From: a candidate division SR1 bacterium
Lineage (GTDB): Bacteria; Patescibacteriota; Gracilibacteria; Absconditabacterales; Absconditicoccaceae
Assembly: GCA_007115995.1 (NCBI GenBank)
Contig: SKJI01000029.1
Location: 1 to 60,047 of the forward strand
Direction of reading: 5' to 3'
DNA length: 60,047 bases
A program made the translations under genes and the position numbers. Below the pieces are notes generated by a model, which was given only the letters and a program-made list of their open reading frames with translations, was not told the origin of the DNA and searched no databases. Position 1 is the first letter of the stretch. Each line of letters begins with the position of its first letter. Positions 11,234 to 23,519 of this stretch are shown one piece after another.

Positions 11234-14200
11234 ATGAATCTAGAATTGAAACAGTTTTTATCAGAGAGATTCTCTGAAAAACAAGCGCTTACGCTTTTGC
11301 AACTCCAAATAGAGCCTCCAGTTTTTCAGTTAGAGTGATTATTATCTCAGACTCATACATGTAGAGTAATTAGTGATAAAAATAGATATGCACCTACATA
11401 TACCCTACAAGTGCTCAATCAATATTGAACAGTAGAGTGGTCTTGGCGTGTTGATATGAGTATGATCAACACTGATGATTTTACTGTAGTATGATCGTGA
11501 ATTGTCCTTAATGCATCATGAGAGAAGTATGATATGCTTGTGATGAAGCGCTGAGAGTCGTTTATTCTTTCTGTACAAGACCATCAGGTATCATCAGTAT
11601 CAGTGCCAACCACACCACCATCACCATCTACTCAGCCACAGAACAGGATTGATATGCTTGCTGAGCAGTTAGTATATAGTTATAGAATTGAGAGTAATGA
11701 TGGTAGAATATGGACTGTGAGAGATCCAAACGATCCTACGAAACCTCTGACTGACCAAGATGTGTTTAGATCAACAACAACATTACTGATTTGATATGAA
11801 GATCAAGAAGGTATTGTGCAGACATTTTCTGTAAATCTTCCAAACGTACACAATACATCGCCTGCTCGATTTAGTTCAGAGACTACACTGCAGATAGATA
11901 ATGCAGACTTTAAGCTTATGCATACCAATAATACTGCATGACGTATTGTAAAATTTTCTCTTCATGCTGTAGATAAACAATGAATTGTGATAGACAGTAA
12001 GAAGCAAACACAGCATCCAGAAGTGCTTGTTGGGTGAGATATTGACTGGTATAAAAAATTCTTTTATGATAATACTCATGCACCACGCACGCCAGCAAAT
12101 AAAATGTTTTATGGTCACTATAGGAAACCACGTTATGATGGTACTGCACCATTATCGCAAGTATGACAACAATGTGTCGATAATCTAGTGATAAAAAAAC
12201 TCTCTGATAATTATGTGATACATTGAACCAGACCAGATCGTCGATTCAAAGAATATCTAGCTGAATTTACAGTTGATGATATTCAGAAAATGACGCAAAT
12301 AAATGCTACTACATATCAATGAGTCGTCTATAATCATGATAAATCATTGCAACGAAATATTACTCTTTCATTTCCAACGGTTGATGAAAAGTCTGTTATG
12401 CATCTAGCTATCAACTCATATCCACCATCGTTGTGACTGTCTGAAGATGATGAAAAGATCAAACAGAAGGATATTACCCGATTTGATTGAGCATATAATT
12501 TGACATTTCAGTGATTACCAATCTTATGAACGTGAGCACAAAAAGTAGAACTCCGATGATTTGAGAATAAACATACGACGACGCCTGTTGCGTACGAATG
12601 AACAGATTATATCTCTGAAGAACAAAAAAACCATATCGAATCGTTATTTCTTACACAAAAAGATGCAAATACTCCTCACATCCTGACCCTTAAATGAAAC
12701 AACAAGTTTTTTGGATGAACGCTCATACCATCAACAATTTGTGAGATAGATCTGCACGATACAAGTAAATGGTCGTATGTTGATTGACATTGGTGTTATA
12801 CAACGCTCGATGCAAATGATGAAGAAATTGTCATGCAAGCACGCACTCATCCAGAAAATCTTACAAAAACCCATCAATGACCCGTCCTCTCAATTGCAAT
12901 CCTCAAAGTAGGACCAAGATTTGGTGAAGCATTCTCAATCAAGGATATACCTGTTTTGCCAGTTGATTTTTCAGGTATTTCTGATACACTCAAAAAAACC
13001 TATCATGATATAAAGGACTCAGACGATTTTAAAAATTGGCTTAAGGAAGTAAATAAGTATTATGAAAAGATGAAAGATGCCCTTTCTGATGTCGTTGTCG
13101 AAAGAATTTCAGAAAAGAATATCAACAAGTTATCATGAGAAGAGCTGAGTAAGTTTTGAGCTGAAGTTGCGACACACTATGATACAAAAATCTATCCACT
13201 CTGATCTAATGTGACAGCTGATGATCTGAGATTTTTAGAATGTCAGGATGGTTCAGATGATAAGGATATGTATTTAAGATTCAATAAACCTTGAGTTTTC
13301 TGAACAGATAAAATTGCTGATATTCCTTATAAGAGTGGCGCAAGCAATCCACAATCGTATAGTGTTGATGTGACAGATCTTACTATAGATACAAAAAATT
13401 TTTGAGCTGATAGGAGGTATACTTTTTCTGGTACGATAAGATGGATGTATCAGTATGAAGTAACGACAATGGTTAATGCTGATTGAAAAGAAAAAAAGGT
13501 TATAAGAATTTCTGTTCAACCACCACAAGAGTATATTGATTTTATGCGCAATGAATTTGAACCAAAACTCGAAGGGTGATTAGATAAGTTACAGAACAAA
13601 CTGACCTTCCCTGCAACCAGTAAAATAATCACTGCTCCATACAATGAAATTAGATCCTGAAGACGTCATAAATGAATCGATATAGGAAAAGATTGAGGAG
13701 ATCTCCATGCATTAGCAGCATATGATTGAGTCGTTACTCATGTGCAAACACAAACTGATGCACAGTGAAACATTACTTGATATGGTACCTATGTTATCGT
13801 CCAACACGAGTATCAATGAAAGAAATTTAGAACAGTCTATGCACATCTCAATCAAGAATGATTAGTCAGTGTTTGAGATACAGTATCTGCTTGAAAGAAA
13901 ATATGACGTGCTGAACATCGCTCTGATAAACGATGAACAGCAACATGACAACACGTCCATTTTGAACTGAGAGTCCAGGATGCAACACATAAAGAGTCAG
14001 TCAAAACACATACTCATGACTGACGAAGAGATGTCGATCCGATGCTGTATTTTACAAATACATGAGCACGTTGAGGGTGACAAAATCCTGAAAGAAATCA
14101 AAGAAATCCACATGGGCATCCAATATTTAATAATGATTTTACAACAAGAAGTATTGATCAATGATGATATACAATTTCATTTAGTATGAAGCCAAATCTT

Positions 14201-14470
14201 TTGTTTTATGATAATAATATAGCTGAAAAGTACATTATTTCATATACGGAAAAAAATTGAACTGAGAAAACATATACATTTGATCAGATAAGTTGAATAA
14301 ATAATCCAAACAATCTTCATCCTAAATATAAAAATCAGGATTGAGAAGATTCTGAGGTCTCAAATCAATATGCACGAGAAATTCCAGATATAAAACCATG
14401 AACAACAATAACTATTACCTGACCAAACAATATTCCTTCACCAGTAAATATATCTCATGAAGTCAAGTAA
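11234..14470 (+). CDS. Large protein with C-terminal M23 (LytM-type) endopeptidase domain, 1078 aa
   Basis: Predicted zinc endopeptidase that cuts peptidoglycan cross-bridges. ATG 11234 to TAA 14468-14470. The N-terminal two thirds (to about residue 780) is unrecognised, beta-rich in composition, with a short Pro/Thr linker near 117-130. The peptidase domain spans about 795-925: the HKGID motif gives H812 and D816, YAHL lies in between, and HVHFE gives H907 and H909, so all the usual zinc ligands are present. A 150-residue tail follows. There is no signal peptide: the start MNLELKQFLSERFSE is charged. Export must use another route, or the domain acts in a delivered particle. The last 14 bases overlap the next gene, suggesting translational coupling. 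Confidence 0.9.
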
Positions 14471-17222
14471 TATATCTGTATACCATTCTCAAACTGATAA
14501 TCGTATAGAACGTCAGCATAGTGATGTAGAGTTTTTTGAGACACTAATAGAAGCACACAAGCGAGAACAGCAGTTTTTTTATCTTGAACAGCTGGTGTCT
14601 GATGCAGAGAGTCATGAAATTATCGATCATTTTTTTCAGCTCAAAGAGCATTACTTACAATTTCTTGAAGTAATGTTTACAGCAGTTTGATTACAGCCTC
14701 AAGATAATATCTATTATCAGGCAGACAAAGAACGATATGAACAATTGTTCTGTAGTTCAGTAGATGATACATTTGGTGATCAGTTTCTTGAAGCATTTAA
14801 GAATTCCATAACACACTGATTACCAATGATGATTCAAACTGTATGAGCTCATGTTTCTTTAACAAACGATAATTTGCATCAGTCCAAACAACCTATACAC
14901 TATGCTGATCGTATTAGTACAGCATCGTGGAAATTTCTCCGTTTTACAAATACTATGAAGGAAGAGTCTATACAATTTATTGGAAGTCATGAATTAGCAC
15001 TACTGAAACAGGAACTTAATAATTCTCCTGACTCAATCAATGAAGCAACAGTGATGGCTGAAACAATTGAAAAGGATATCCAAGCATGATATTCTTATCT
15101 TGCAATATTGTGACGCTTGATGAAAGAAAAATATTTTATTCTTTGATGACAGATAGCTCCTGCTCATACGCCTACTATCGAGGTAAGGTTTCAATGAATA
15201 GCATTTACAGTTGCAAAGCAATCTGATTTTAACTATCAATCATTAAAAGTTCTACCACCAGAAATTAAAGCACTTGTTGATATGGAAATAGAAGCACTAA
15301 ATTTATTGAAAGATCAAACTAAAGATACTTTACAAAAAAAAAAATTGAATGATGCGATTATAAAGGCTAAAAAAATTTTAAGGAAGAAGAATAACCAAGA
15401 GAAAGCAATAGTAGCATATCAAAAATACTGTCAGAGCAAGAAAATTCGTATGAATAACATTCGTTGATCAATATGAATTGCTTGATGACATTTTCAAAAT
15501 GAAACATATCGCGCCTTCAATAAAATGAGTAGAAGAGCACTATTACAGATAAAAAATATCGGTCAGCAGATTGATGTTCTACAAAAATCAATGAGAGAAA
15601 CTATACAATATCGAGTAACACGATGAAGAGCAAACCCAACAATGTTAAGACAAGCACAGCATGAAATTACTAAACAAACACAAGCAACAAACAAAAAAAT
15701 TCTTACGATGCAACAAACTGCACTTAATCAAATGCGTCATCTAGATACAAAAACTATATTACGTGAAGCACAAAAACCATGATTTATTAATTCGTTCTTA
15801 CATTTTAATAAACATGCACAGAATATACATTGATGAATACAAAAAATAGCAACACACAAAAAAAGTAAATATGCTGTATGATTTCTTTTATGAATGTGAG
15901 TTTGGACATATATTCATGCAGGATGATCCGAAGTATTAGATAATGATGCTATGATGCGTACATTATGAAATGATCTCTGAGATATGATTGTGTGATTTAT
16001 TCCTATAGTCTGATGAGTCAATGATTTGTATATTGCAATAGTATGAACAGATTGGAATAAGAGAGCATTAACATCTGGAGCACGTGCTGAAAGAGTGTTA
16101 TTTGGTATTGTCGGATTATTACCGTGAGTATGAACACTTATAAAAGTATCAAAGAATTCGAAAAAAGCCCTTGCTCTAATAAAGGCATTGGAGTGAATAC
16201 AAAAGCTTTCTCCAGGCCTGTATACTATGTCATGAACGTATGCAGTATGAAAATTATGACTTGTTGGTCTTGCATCAACAGGAGAACTTGCTAGTGCACT
16301 CTATACGTGATTATGAACAGGGTTGCATGCGCTATTTCATGATAAATGATTAGATGAAATATCAATACCTGAACCTGAGTTTGTTGCATCTGAGTGAATT
16401 GAGTTCTCTACAATCTCTAACCATGTGGACTCATTTATAACATGATTTTTTGCTTTGTCTGCTAAATACAACGAGTTTAATTCCATTAATCAACTCATAA
16501 AAATTTTTGAAGAGACTCTTGTAAGACCCTTTCATGATGCAGTTGTTAGAGAGTATCCTCAGGAATCTCAAGATCTTATTTCTTTGTATAGAAAGCTTTT
16601 CTTACAATCTTTGTATTATCAATGATTCTTTACTAGCTCAACTGCATCTTTGCCTAAGGAATATGATAAAGAGTATGAACCATATCGTAAGGAACTTGAG
16701 GTATTACCAATTCGTAGTATGCGTATTGTGTTACCGTGATGATCTATTATATGAGAGAGAGAAAGTAAACTTTACCAAGATTACGCTCATGCATCATATT
16801 CAATGTGACCATTATGATCAATTATAATTGCACACCCACCAACTATTCCATATGATGGGATGAAATTATTTGTTTATGATACATCTTTAGATTTTGTTGC
16901 TAAGACAGAGTATGAACAAAGATATGCTGATCATCTTACAGAATATGTTGCTTGAAATTATGCTTTTTGATACAATATTCAAGGTACTACAACTCACACT
17001 ATGCAATGAATACTCTTTCGTGATGTATGATTAGTTGAACATAATGGAAAGCAGTTTTTTTCATGTGATATTTTTGATGCATGAAAAGTGACCACATGCT
17101 TAATCCCAATGATTCACTTTGCATGATCAGCGCAGCATGGCGAGCCGTTTATCCTTGATCTTTCAAATGCAAGCACGCAATGGTATGTCAATCATTGTAT
17201 AGCAGCTGCATTCCAGCAATAA
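14457..17222 (+). CDS. Hypothetical 921-aa protein with pre-toxin-like Gly-rich module
   Basis: Starts inside the end of the M23 gene (ATG 14457, 14-bp overlap) and ends at TAA 17220-17222. Order of parts: helical N-terminus (1-250); Lys/Gln-rich coiled-coil-like region (about 270-440); a hydrophobic segment near 477-495; then GFIPIVGG (513-520), DLYIAIVG, and LLPGVG ending at 559. This Ile-Pro/Gly/Asp-Leu-Tyr arrangement resembles the pre-toxin regions found before C-terminal domains of polymorphic toxins. The C-terminal 350 residues would be the effector position, but I recognise no catalytic motif there. No signal peptide. A related hydrophobic module occurs in the 1164-aa protein on the other side of the 30-bp convergent gap. 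The toxin link is inference. Confidence 0.85.
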
Positions 17223-17229
17223 TTTCCTT

Positions 17230-17241
17230 TACAAGCTTGTA
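17230..17241. repeat. 12-bp perfect palindrome between convergent genes
   Basis: TACAAGCTTGTA fills much of the 29-bp gap between the stops at 17222 and 17252. No loop and no T-run, so not a classic terminator; it could be a protein site or chance. Confidence 0.4.
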
Positions 17242-17251
17242 GTCTGTTATA

Positions 17252-20200
17252 TTACTGAACTTTTTTTCTGTCACGAAGTATTGCAGGCATATTATGGTTG
17301 ATTCGAGTTTTTATTCGTTCTTGCTCGTATCTAGCGCCGTCTTTTTTCTGAATACTATCATACACAAACGCAATAAAATCATTGTCAAATGCGTTTTTAA
17401 TACTTTCATTGTTTTGGTATGATCTATCTAGCTCAACGAGATATGCTTCTTGATCATCTACTACATCAAATTTATCTGAAAGAAATTGTTGTAATGTCAA
17501 CTCAAATGCAATTCTTCAGTAGTAGAATGATTTCAGATCGTTCTTAAAGCGAATTGAACTATTTTCAGGAAGTAATGACAGTATATGTTCTTTTGCTCAG
17601 CTACTAAATGCTCAATATTCTTCTCGTCATAACATTTCTGTTGATGCAAGTTCTACCATAATCATTCAACTATGATCAATGGATGTACGGAAGAGTGAAG
17701 GCTTATTACTACGATATGTTCCATCGTGAGTTTGCACAGGGGTTGCATGATAGAGTTCTTGTGCATAGTATGTAAGTTCTCGTTGCAAAATTTGTTCTTT
17801 ATTTCATATCGGCATTTCTTCTCGATATTGAGCAAGAAATTCTTTTGCTCATGCTTCTCATGACTTTCATTCATACTTTCTTTTTCACGATCTTATTTCT
17901 ATGTATGATCTTACCTTTTCAAAATGTGAATAATCTAATCATTTTTTTATACCAAAAATACTTACTCATACAACCGCTGATACCATTCACACTCTAGCTA
18001 ATGCTGTTTGTAGTGCTCAGGATTCTTTAGCAATTTTTGCGGCATTACTTGCAATGTTCGTTCATGTTTGTGCGGTATGTAACGGACTGACAACCATATT
18101 TTTCGTTGCAATGAAAGGATCAAAGAGCAGTTCAACTGCTTTCATTCATCATGCTACTGCTCATCTAGAACTAAATGGTCATCAATATTTGAGTGTTGCT
18201 CGTCATATGACTCATATTTCTAATCACAAGAAAAATGTTCATAGAGCAAGCTCTCAAAATTTGATTCATTGGCTACCAAGTGCATCATCAATAATAAGAC
18301 ATGGTCATATAATTGGAATAAGCATTCATGCAAGTTTTCATAACTCAAGTTGAGTTTCCTCACTACTTTTTGCTTGAATCATAAATGCTATTGGAGAAGA
18401 TCTAACAATATTTCAGATAAACTGTGGGAAGTACTTGAGTCATGTCTGCATCATTGCATTAAACTCTTTGATATCTGCAGCAGATCAAAATTTCACAAAT
18501 CATTGTTTAGATTGTTGTGTCAGTTCATTGACCCAAGAAAAGAATCTAGCATTGTTAATTACTGCTCATCAGGTTAATGTCCAAATTCTTCATACTCATC
18601 TATACGATTGCAGTGTGAAATGTTGTTTAAAGATCAATGCTATATCTGATGTAGTATTTATAATATTACTTACACTATTACGTAAGAATGTATATAAACC
18701 TCTATCTCAAAGAAATGTTTTTATTTTATTATGATTCTTCAGCGAATCTACGAGTCAAGATTGTTTCTCTGCAATACTTTGTGAAATAAACAAACCGATT
18801 TGTTTTTTTCGTCCATGTGGCGTTTGTCGATCTGTATAACCTTTCATGGCATCGCTAAAATCCTGCAATCGTTTTGTTCGCTTTTCATCAAGTGGTATTC
18901 ATTTGCGTTGTAAGAATGCTTGCAATGATTTTGTTGCCTCTTCAGCACTTTCAATTGTTGTATTGGTAAGACTTTGTTCCCATGCTACAAGTAATCATGA
19001 TCATTGGATATGCATAAAGACATCATCAATATACTTACTCATTGTTCATTGTGGTCACATAATATGATCAAGTTCTGCAATATTACTTTGTCAGAGTTGT
19101 TCCCCCACAACACTCAATAATTCATAGAATCTACTGTGTTCATTTGCCATGTTTCTTTTGAGTCATTTGAGTCAGTGCAATGCATTCCCTATTTCTCATC
19201 GTCCATCTTTTAGACCTACCGACATGATACTTGTTGTCATATTCACAAGTCAATTTGTAAGTGCTGCTCAATATTTTCCTATTACTCTAGATTGTCTAAA
19301 GATAATCGCAAGGATTGCTTCTTTACTGTTTGTATCTAGTCAAAATAGCAAGGTATTTTGGAGTTCATGTTCCATATCGATTGATACTCATGGTGAAATC
19401 AAAACGTTCATTCGTGCAGATGTTGACACCTTTACTGACTTCAACGACATATGTAGCATTTTTTTTCAGTTGTAGACTCACATACTTCGTGCAATATCAG
19501 CTGTTGAATCAAACACATTATGCCTAATGAGCAGTGATAGGAGTTGAGGAGCATGTTTTATTCATCAAAAAAATCTATCCAATGGTGTCACATTCTTTTC
19601 TTGATCTGTTAGCATTGCTCACTTGGTAATTTTTTTGTATCTCACAAAAAAATCATTGAGAAATGCTTCTTTTGCTGTTCATTCAAGTTTCTTTCATCAG
19701 ACAACAAGAGCCTCATTAAGAATGTTTTCTCATAAACGATTCATTGCATCGCGTTCTCAATCTATCAGGAGCTTTTCCTTTTTTTGTTGCACCTTGCTTA
19801 TAAATGTTGATACCTCTTCTACGCTATGTTTTGCTAAATGCTGTCCATACTCTTGATGCATTTCTAGTAATACTTGATATCTTTTTAGTATTTCTTGCTG
19901 CTCAGTAGGTACCTTATTACTTGGTTTTATAGTAATAGTTTCGTCTCTTCAGAGGAGGATATCTAGCAATCTTCTAATCTTTCCTTTTCATTGTTCTTTA
20001 TCTAACTCATTTTTGACCTCATCAGTTGCGTTTTCAAAAATGTTTGGCATACGAAGAATACTTTCTTGTATAGTAACGATATCTGTAGCAAGCTTTGATT
20101 GTTGTGCTGTGTATTTTTTATATATTTTTTCATATTGTTCAATTGTTGCAAGTTGATCTGGATGGGTTGCTTCTTCGAGAGATTTGTTAATCAAATACTC

Positions 20201-20746
20201 TCATATACGAATATCCATTTCAGTAATGTAATGAATGAGATATTCATTGAGTATATGAAGATCTCGTATTGCTTCAATATCATTTTCTTCTACGTTTGAT
20301 TCTATTTTCTCATACGAACCTATAATATCATTAAAAAGATTATTAATATTTGGATAGAGTGTATCTGATCTTTTAATTCACATTTTTTTGCAGAGAATAT
20401 CTGTACGAGATAGATTAGAGCTTAGTTGTTTAAAAAAATATGCATATTTCTCTTCAAATGTATAAGCACTGTTTCTGTCTGCAAGGGTTGTTATAATTTT
20501 GTCCTTTGTTTTTTCAAACAATGTAAGAATAACTTGTGCTCTTTCAAGAACATGCTCTTTGTGTTCTAATATAGATATTGCTGATGCATGCGGCTTTTTT
20601 ATATCGTGTATTTTTTTTCGTAATTCATCAGGCGTACTTGTTGCCAATGCTAGCATTGCAATTTTTTCCTGAATGAGTTCATTTTTTGTATTTTCTAATA
20701 ATCTATCCACCAGATCTGATTCAACTGTTTGGATTTTTTCAACCAT
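17252..20746 (-). CDS. Large hypothetical 1164-aa protein with Gly-rich hydrophobic module
   Basis: Unrecognised. ATG 20746 to TAA 17254-17252; every triplet of this frame was read and holds no TAA or TAG. The N-terminal 350 residues are Lys/Glu-rich and coiled-coil-like. The middle is mixed helical. Near 805-860 a hydrophobic module reads LIPIIGP (IPIIG at 810-814), IDDALG and GLEIGVIGRA, which resembles the IPIVGG module of the 921-aa protein. A further short hydrophobic stretch (MVSAVVGVSIFGIKKG) lies near 925-940, followed by a charged C-terminus. No signal peptide. It is the last gene of a minus-strand unit with the frame-shifted gene and the 671-aa gene. Possibly a partner or effector of the same system (inference). 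Confidence 0.88.
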
Positions 20747-20780
20747 AGTTTCTTGTTATAAACATATAAAATGTCTAATG

Positions 20781-21343
20781 CTAGTTTGCAAACGATCTAC
20801 TCAAATACCTATCTGACCATCATGGCTTTTCGTTCTTTCACGTCGGATCATATATTCTTTCTCATGTTTTGAAATACGACATATCTTTTCAATGTACTCA
20901 TTGAACTGTAAACTCTCAAGCTCTTAAAAAACGTCATATTCATTCAAATCCAGCACCAATGCCTCATACTGTACTATTCCATAATCATGCAACAGCTTCC
21001 TTTGCTTTCTTCCATTGAGACTACAAGCAGCACTCACGAGTCCAGAACCGTGTCAGATGATGTTTTTTGCTATATTGATCGTTGCAGGAAAAACAAGCTT
21101 ATCAATGCTCTTACCTTCAAGGAGAACATATGATCAAAAAAAATATGGAATAAAGTATTGAAGTATTGAGTCAATGGAGCATTTATTGCTGGAACGTTTT
21201 GGCCTTATGCTTTTTTTTGATGAGTTCCAATTTTTCGTTCATTCGACGATATTAAATGGTCATTCAACCAAATTAGAAACTCAATTTACAACTCAATCTA
21301 GTCAGTCTCATATCTTTCCGAGTGCTTTAGGCATAGTTAACAT
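20781..21343 (-). pseudogene. Gly-rich small protein gene with apparent frameshift
   Basis: The first half reads from ATG 21343 (or 21334, MPKALGKIGDGLDG) in one frame, through VVNGVSNLVEG and IINAKN-like text, up to about 21000. From there the convincing host-like sequence (AVAGLWNSTVGGIGAGFEG, rich in TGA-Gly) continues in another frame to TAG 20783-20781. The first frame itself runs on to TAA 20926-20924 with less plausible sequence. The second frame is blocked upstream by TAG at 21023-21021 and has no good start of its own. A single-base indel between about 20930 and 21020 joins them (about 187 aa). The start overlaps the end of the 671-aa gene by 17 bp, so coupling is likely. A sequencing error, a real decay event or a programmed shift are all possible. 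Confidence 0.6.
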
Positions 21344-23342
21344 TGTTATTATTACTAAAATGTGGGTTTGCTTGATTATCCTGATACATTTTGTTGAGTA
21401 GTTTGATTAGAGCAGTATTTTTTGGATCACGAAATGCTTCTGGTTTTGAAATATGCTTAAAAAGTGTAGGGTAGAACGCTTTATTTTTTGGATTATTGTA
21501 TAGTTGTTTTTCATTTCCAAACTTTTTATTGATACTGTTAAATCAAAGAGTGAAACCAAATCAATCAGTTATTACAGTATATGGACTTGATGTTTGACCT
21601 AAATTATGATTATGTTTGGCTAATCTATTAAAAAGGTTCGCATGCAGACATCACTCTAAGAGTAGATCTTCATTGTTTTTGTGCCTATGTCATAAGTGTT
21701 TTCTTGATGCTGAAAGAAAATAATCTTCTCAGTATCAGTTAAATAGAATTCTCTCATAAACTCAGCTAGGAGATTTCATGACAGTGATTTGTTTCATCTT
21801 GTCGTAAGATTTAATCGCAATCACATCTTTGGTTTGTGATGCCTCAATATGTTCATAATCTAACTTTCTCTGTCATCGTTCTTGTTTCCATTCATTTCTC
21901 TCACTTATTTTTTTTATCATATCTCTCATTGCTTGTCAATATATAGTTTTATCATCTTCAAAATTATTGTCAGGTCATTTTTGTTTCCAACATCAAAGTT
22001 GATTGAGATAAGTACAAAATAATGCTCTTGATTTTCTCGTATCATTGATTTCTGGGCAGATGCTACTTAACGTAGAAAATCGTCATCAAGAAAGAATTTT
22101 CTTTGAGTTTCACTGGGCATTTACCATAACTATATTTCAATTAAACTGATTAACACTAAATGGTTCATTATCTCTGCTTGTATAAGCAAGATTTTCTTGT
22201 ATATAATTTATAAAATTGGCTGCATGGATGAGACTTTCATATGATTTAAACGTGACTGAATCAAATCATTGAATTTTTTTAGCATTGTAATTGATTAGTG
22301 TTCTTTTGTTATTATAACTCACTATAGATCAATCTCACTCGTCATACTTTACTCAATCAAATCATTTTTTTATTGATTTTTCACTAATATTATGCATCAC
22401 TTGATTATCAACATATGCTAACGCTTCTTCAAAAGTTAGTTGCTTTTTTTCAAACATTCTCATTATTGCCATACTGATTACTCATCAGGCTGTTCACAGT
22501 GATCATGCAGTTAGAATATCTTTTCATATTCAGAGAGCATTTTCAGTAAATCAAGTTCTTTTCGTGCTTTTCTTAAAAATCATATATGCTCAACTACACA
22601 ATAGTCATAATCATAATCACATTGCATTTCTTTTTTCTTTTGGCGATGAATTGTCTCGTTCCTCTGCTGCAGTATCAAAATCAAAGTTTCAATCTTTGAT
22701 CAATCTAAATAATTTTCAAAAAAATCATCATTTTTTGGGACGGTCTTCTTGGTTCTTTTCACTTTCACTTTGACTTTCATTAACAAGTGTGTTATATTGT
22801 TTTGCATAGTCGATGGATGCATTTTTTATACTCTTTACAAGATGAATGAGACGTGCATCTCTCCATCATGACATTAAGGTTCATGAATGCCCAAGAAGCT
22901 CTGTCAGTATCTTACTTTGTCTGTCTAGTTGTCACACTGAAGTAGTATATAAGTTTGTAATTCATGCTGCATTATTCATTGTTAACTGTTTTATTCCTTC
23001 TTGATATGCATCGATATCGATAAGTCATGTTGACTCGACTTTAGTTGCATACATTTGTTTGACCAAAATAGGCATGAGCACGAGTCTTGTAAGCATAAAC
23101 TCGTAACTCATAAACGTTCAACTCTCTACAGTATTATATTCGTTATCTAGCTGATCCTTGAGTGGTATAATATCATCAAAAAAACGAGAAATTTCTTGCT
23201 GCTGAATAAATTCAGCACTATTTTTTATCGCATCTAATTCTAACTGCATTTCAACATCAGTCTTGTATTTTTGGAGATCTGCGATAAGTGTATCGAGAGT
23301 ACTTTCATTATATTTTGGCTCTTCAATCGATTTGTTGTTCAT
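21327..23342 (-). CDS. Hypothetical 671-aa protein with one or two membrane segments
   Basis: Unrecognised. ATG 23342 to TAA 21329-21327; all triplets were checked for stops. The N-terminal 75 residues are acidic and helical. A hydrophobic Gly-rich segment (LGLGLLCSGAYMIF) lies near residue 225 and a second (TAGGVISMAIMRMF) near 265. The C-terminal half is soluble and Asn/Lys-rich. Preceded by an excellent minus-strand promoter at 23370-23397. First gene of the minus-strand unit that continues with the frame-shifted gene and the 1164-aa gene, divergent from the GH73/M15 pair. Confidence 0.85.
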
Positions 23343-23369
23343 AGAAATGAGTAATATAAATACAATCTA

Positions 23370-23397
23370 ATTATACATAGAGAACATATAATGTCAA
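23370..23397 (-). promoter_or_regulatory. Consensus promoter of the 671-aa gene unit
   Basis: On the minus strand TTGACA, 16-bp spacer, TATAAT: both hexamers are perfect. The start codon is 27 bp downstream. Confidence 0.8.
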
Positions 23398-23484
23398 AAA
23401 AATACGGCATGAAATCAATATTGAGTGAATAATACACAGATAAATCTAAGAGAAAAAAGACTAATTGTCTCTACCGCTAAAAAT

Positions 23485-23513
23485 TTGACTATAGTAGAGT
23501 TTATATATATAAT
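23485..23513 (+). promoter_or_regulatory. Consensus promoter of the GH73/M15 pair
   Basis: TTGACT, exactly 17 bp, TATAAT, with the ATG at 23520 only 6 bp after the -10 box, so the transcript may be leaderless or nearly so. Confidence 0.75.
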
Positions 23514-23519
23514 TATTGT

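Noticed and set aside
21174-21401. 75-codon plus-strand frame opposite the frame-shifted gene
   Set aside because: It has only two TGA-free standard-code features and no host-like sequence; the minus strand is clearly coding in two frames.
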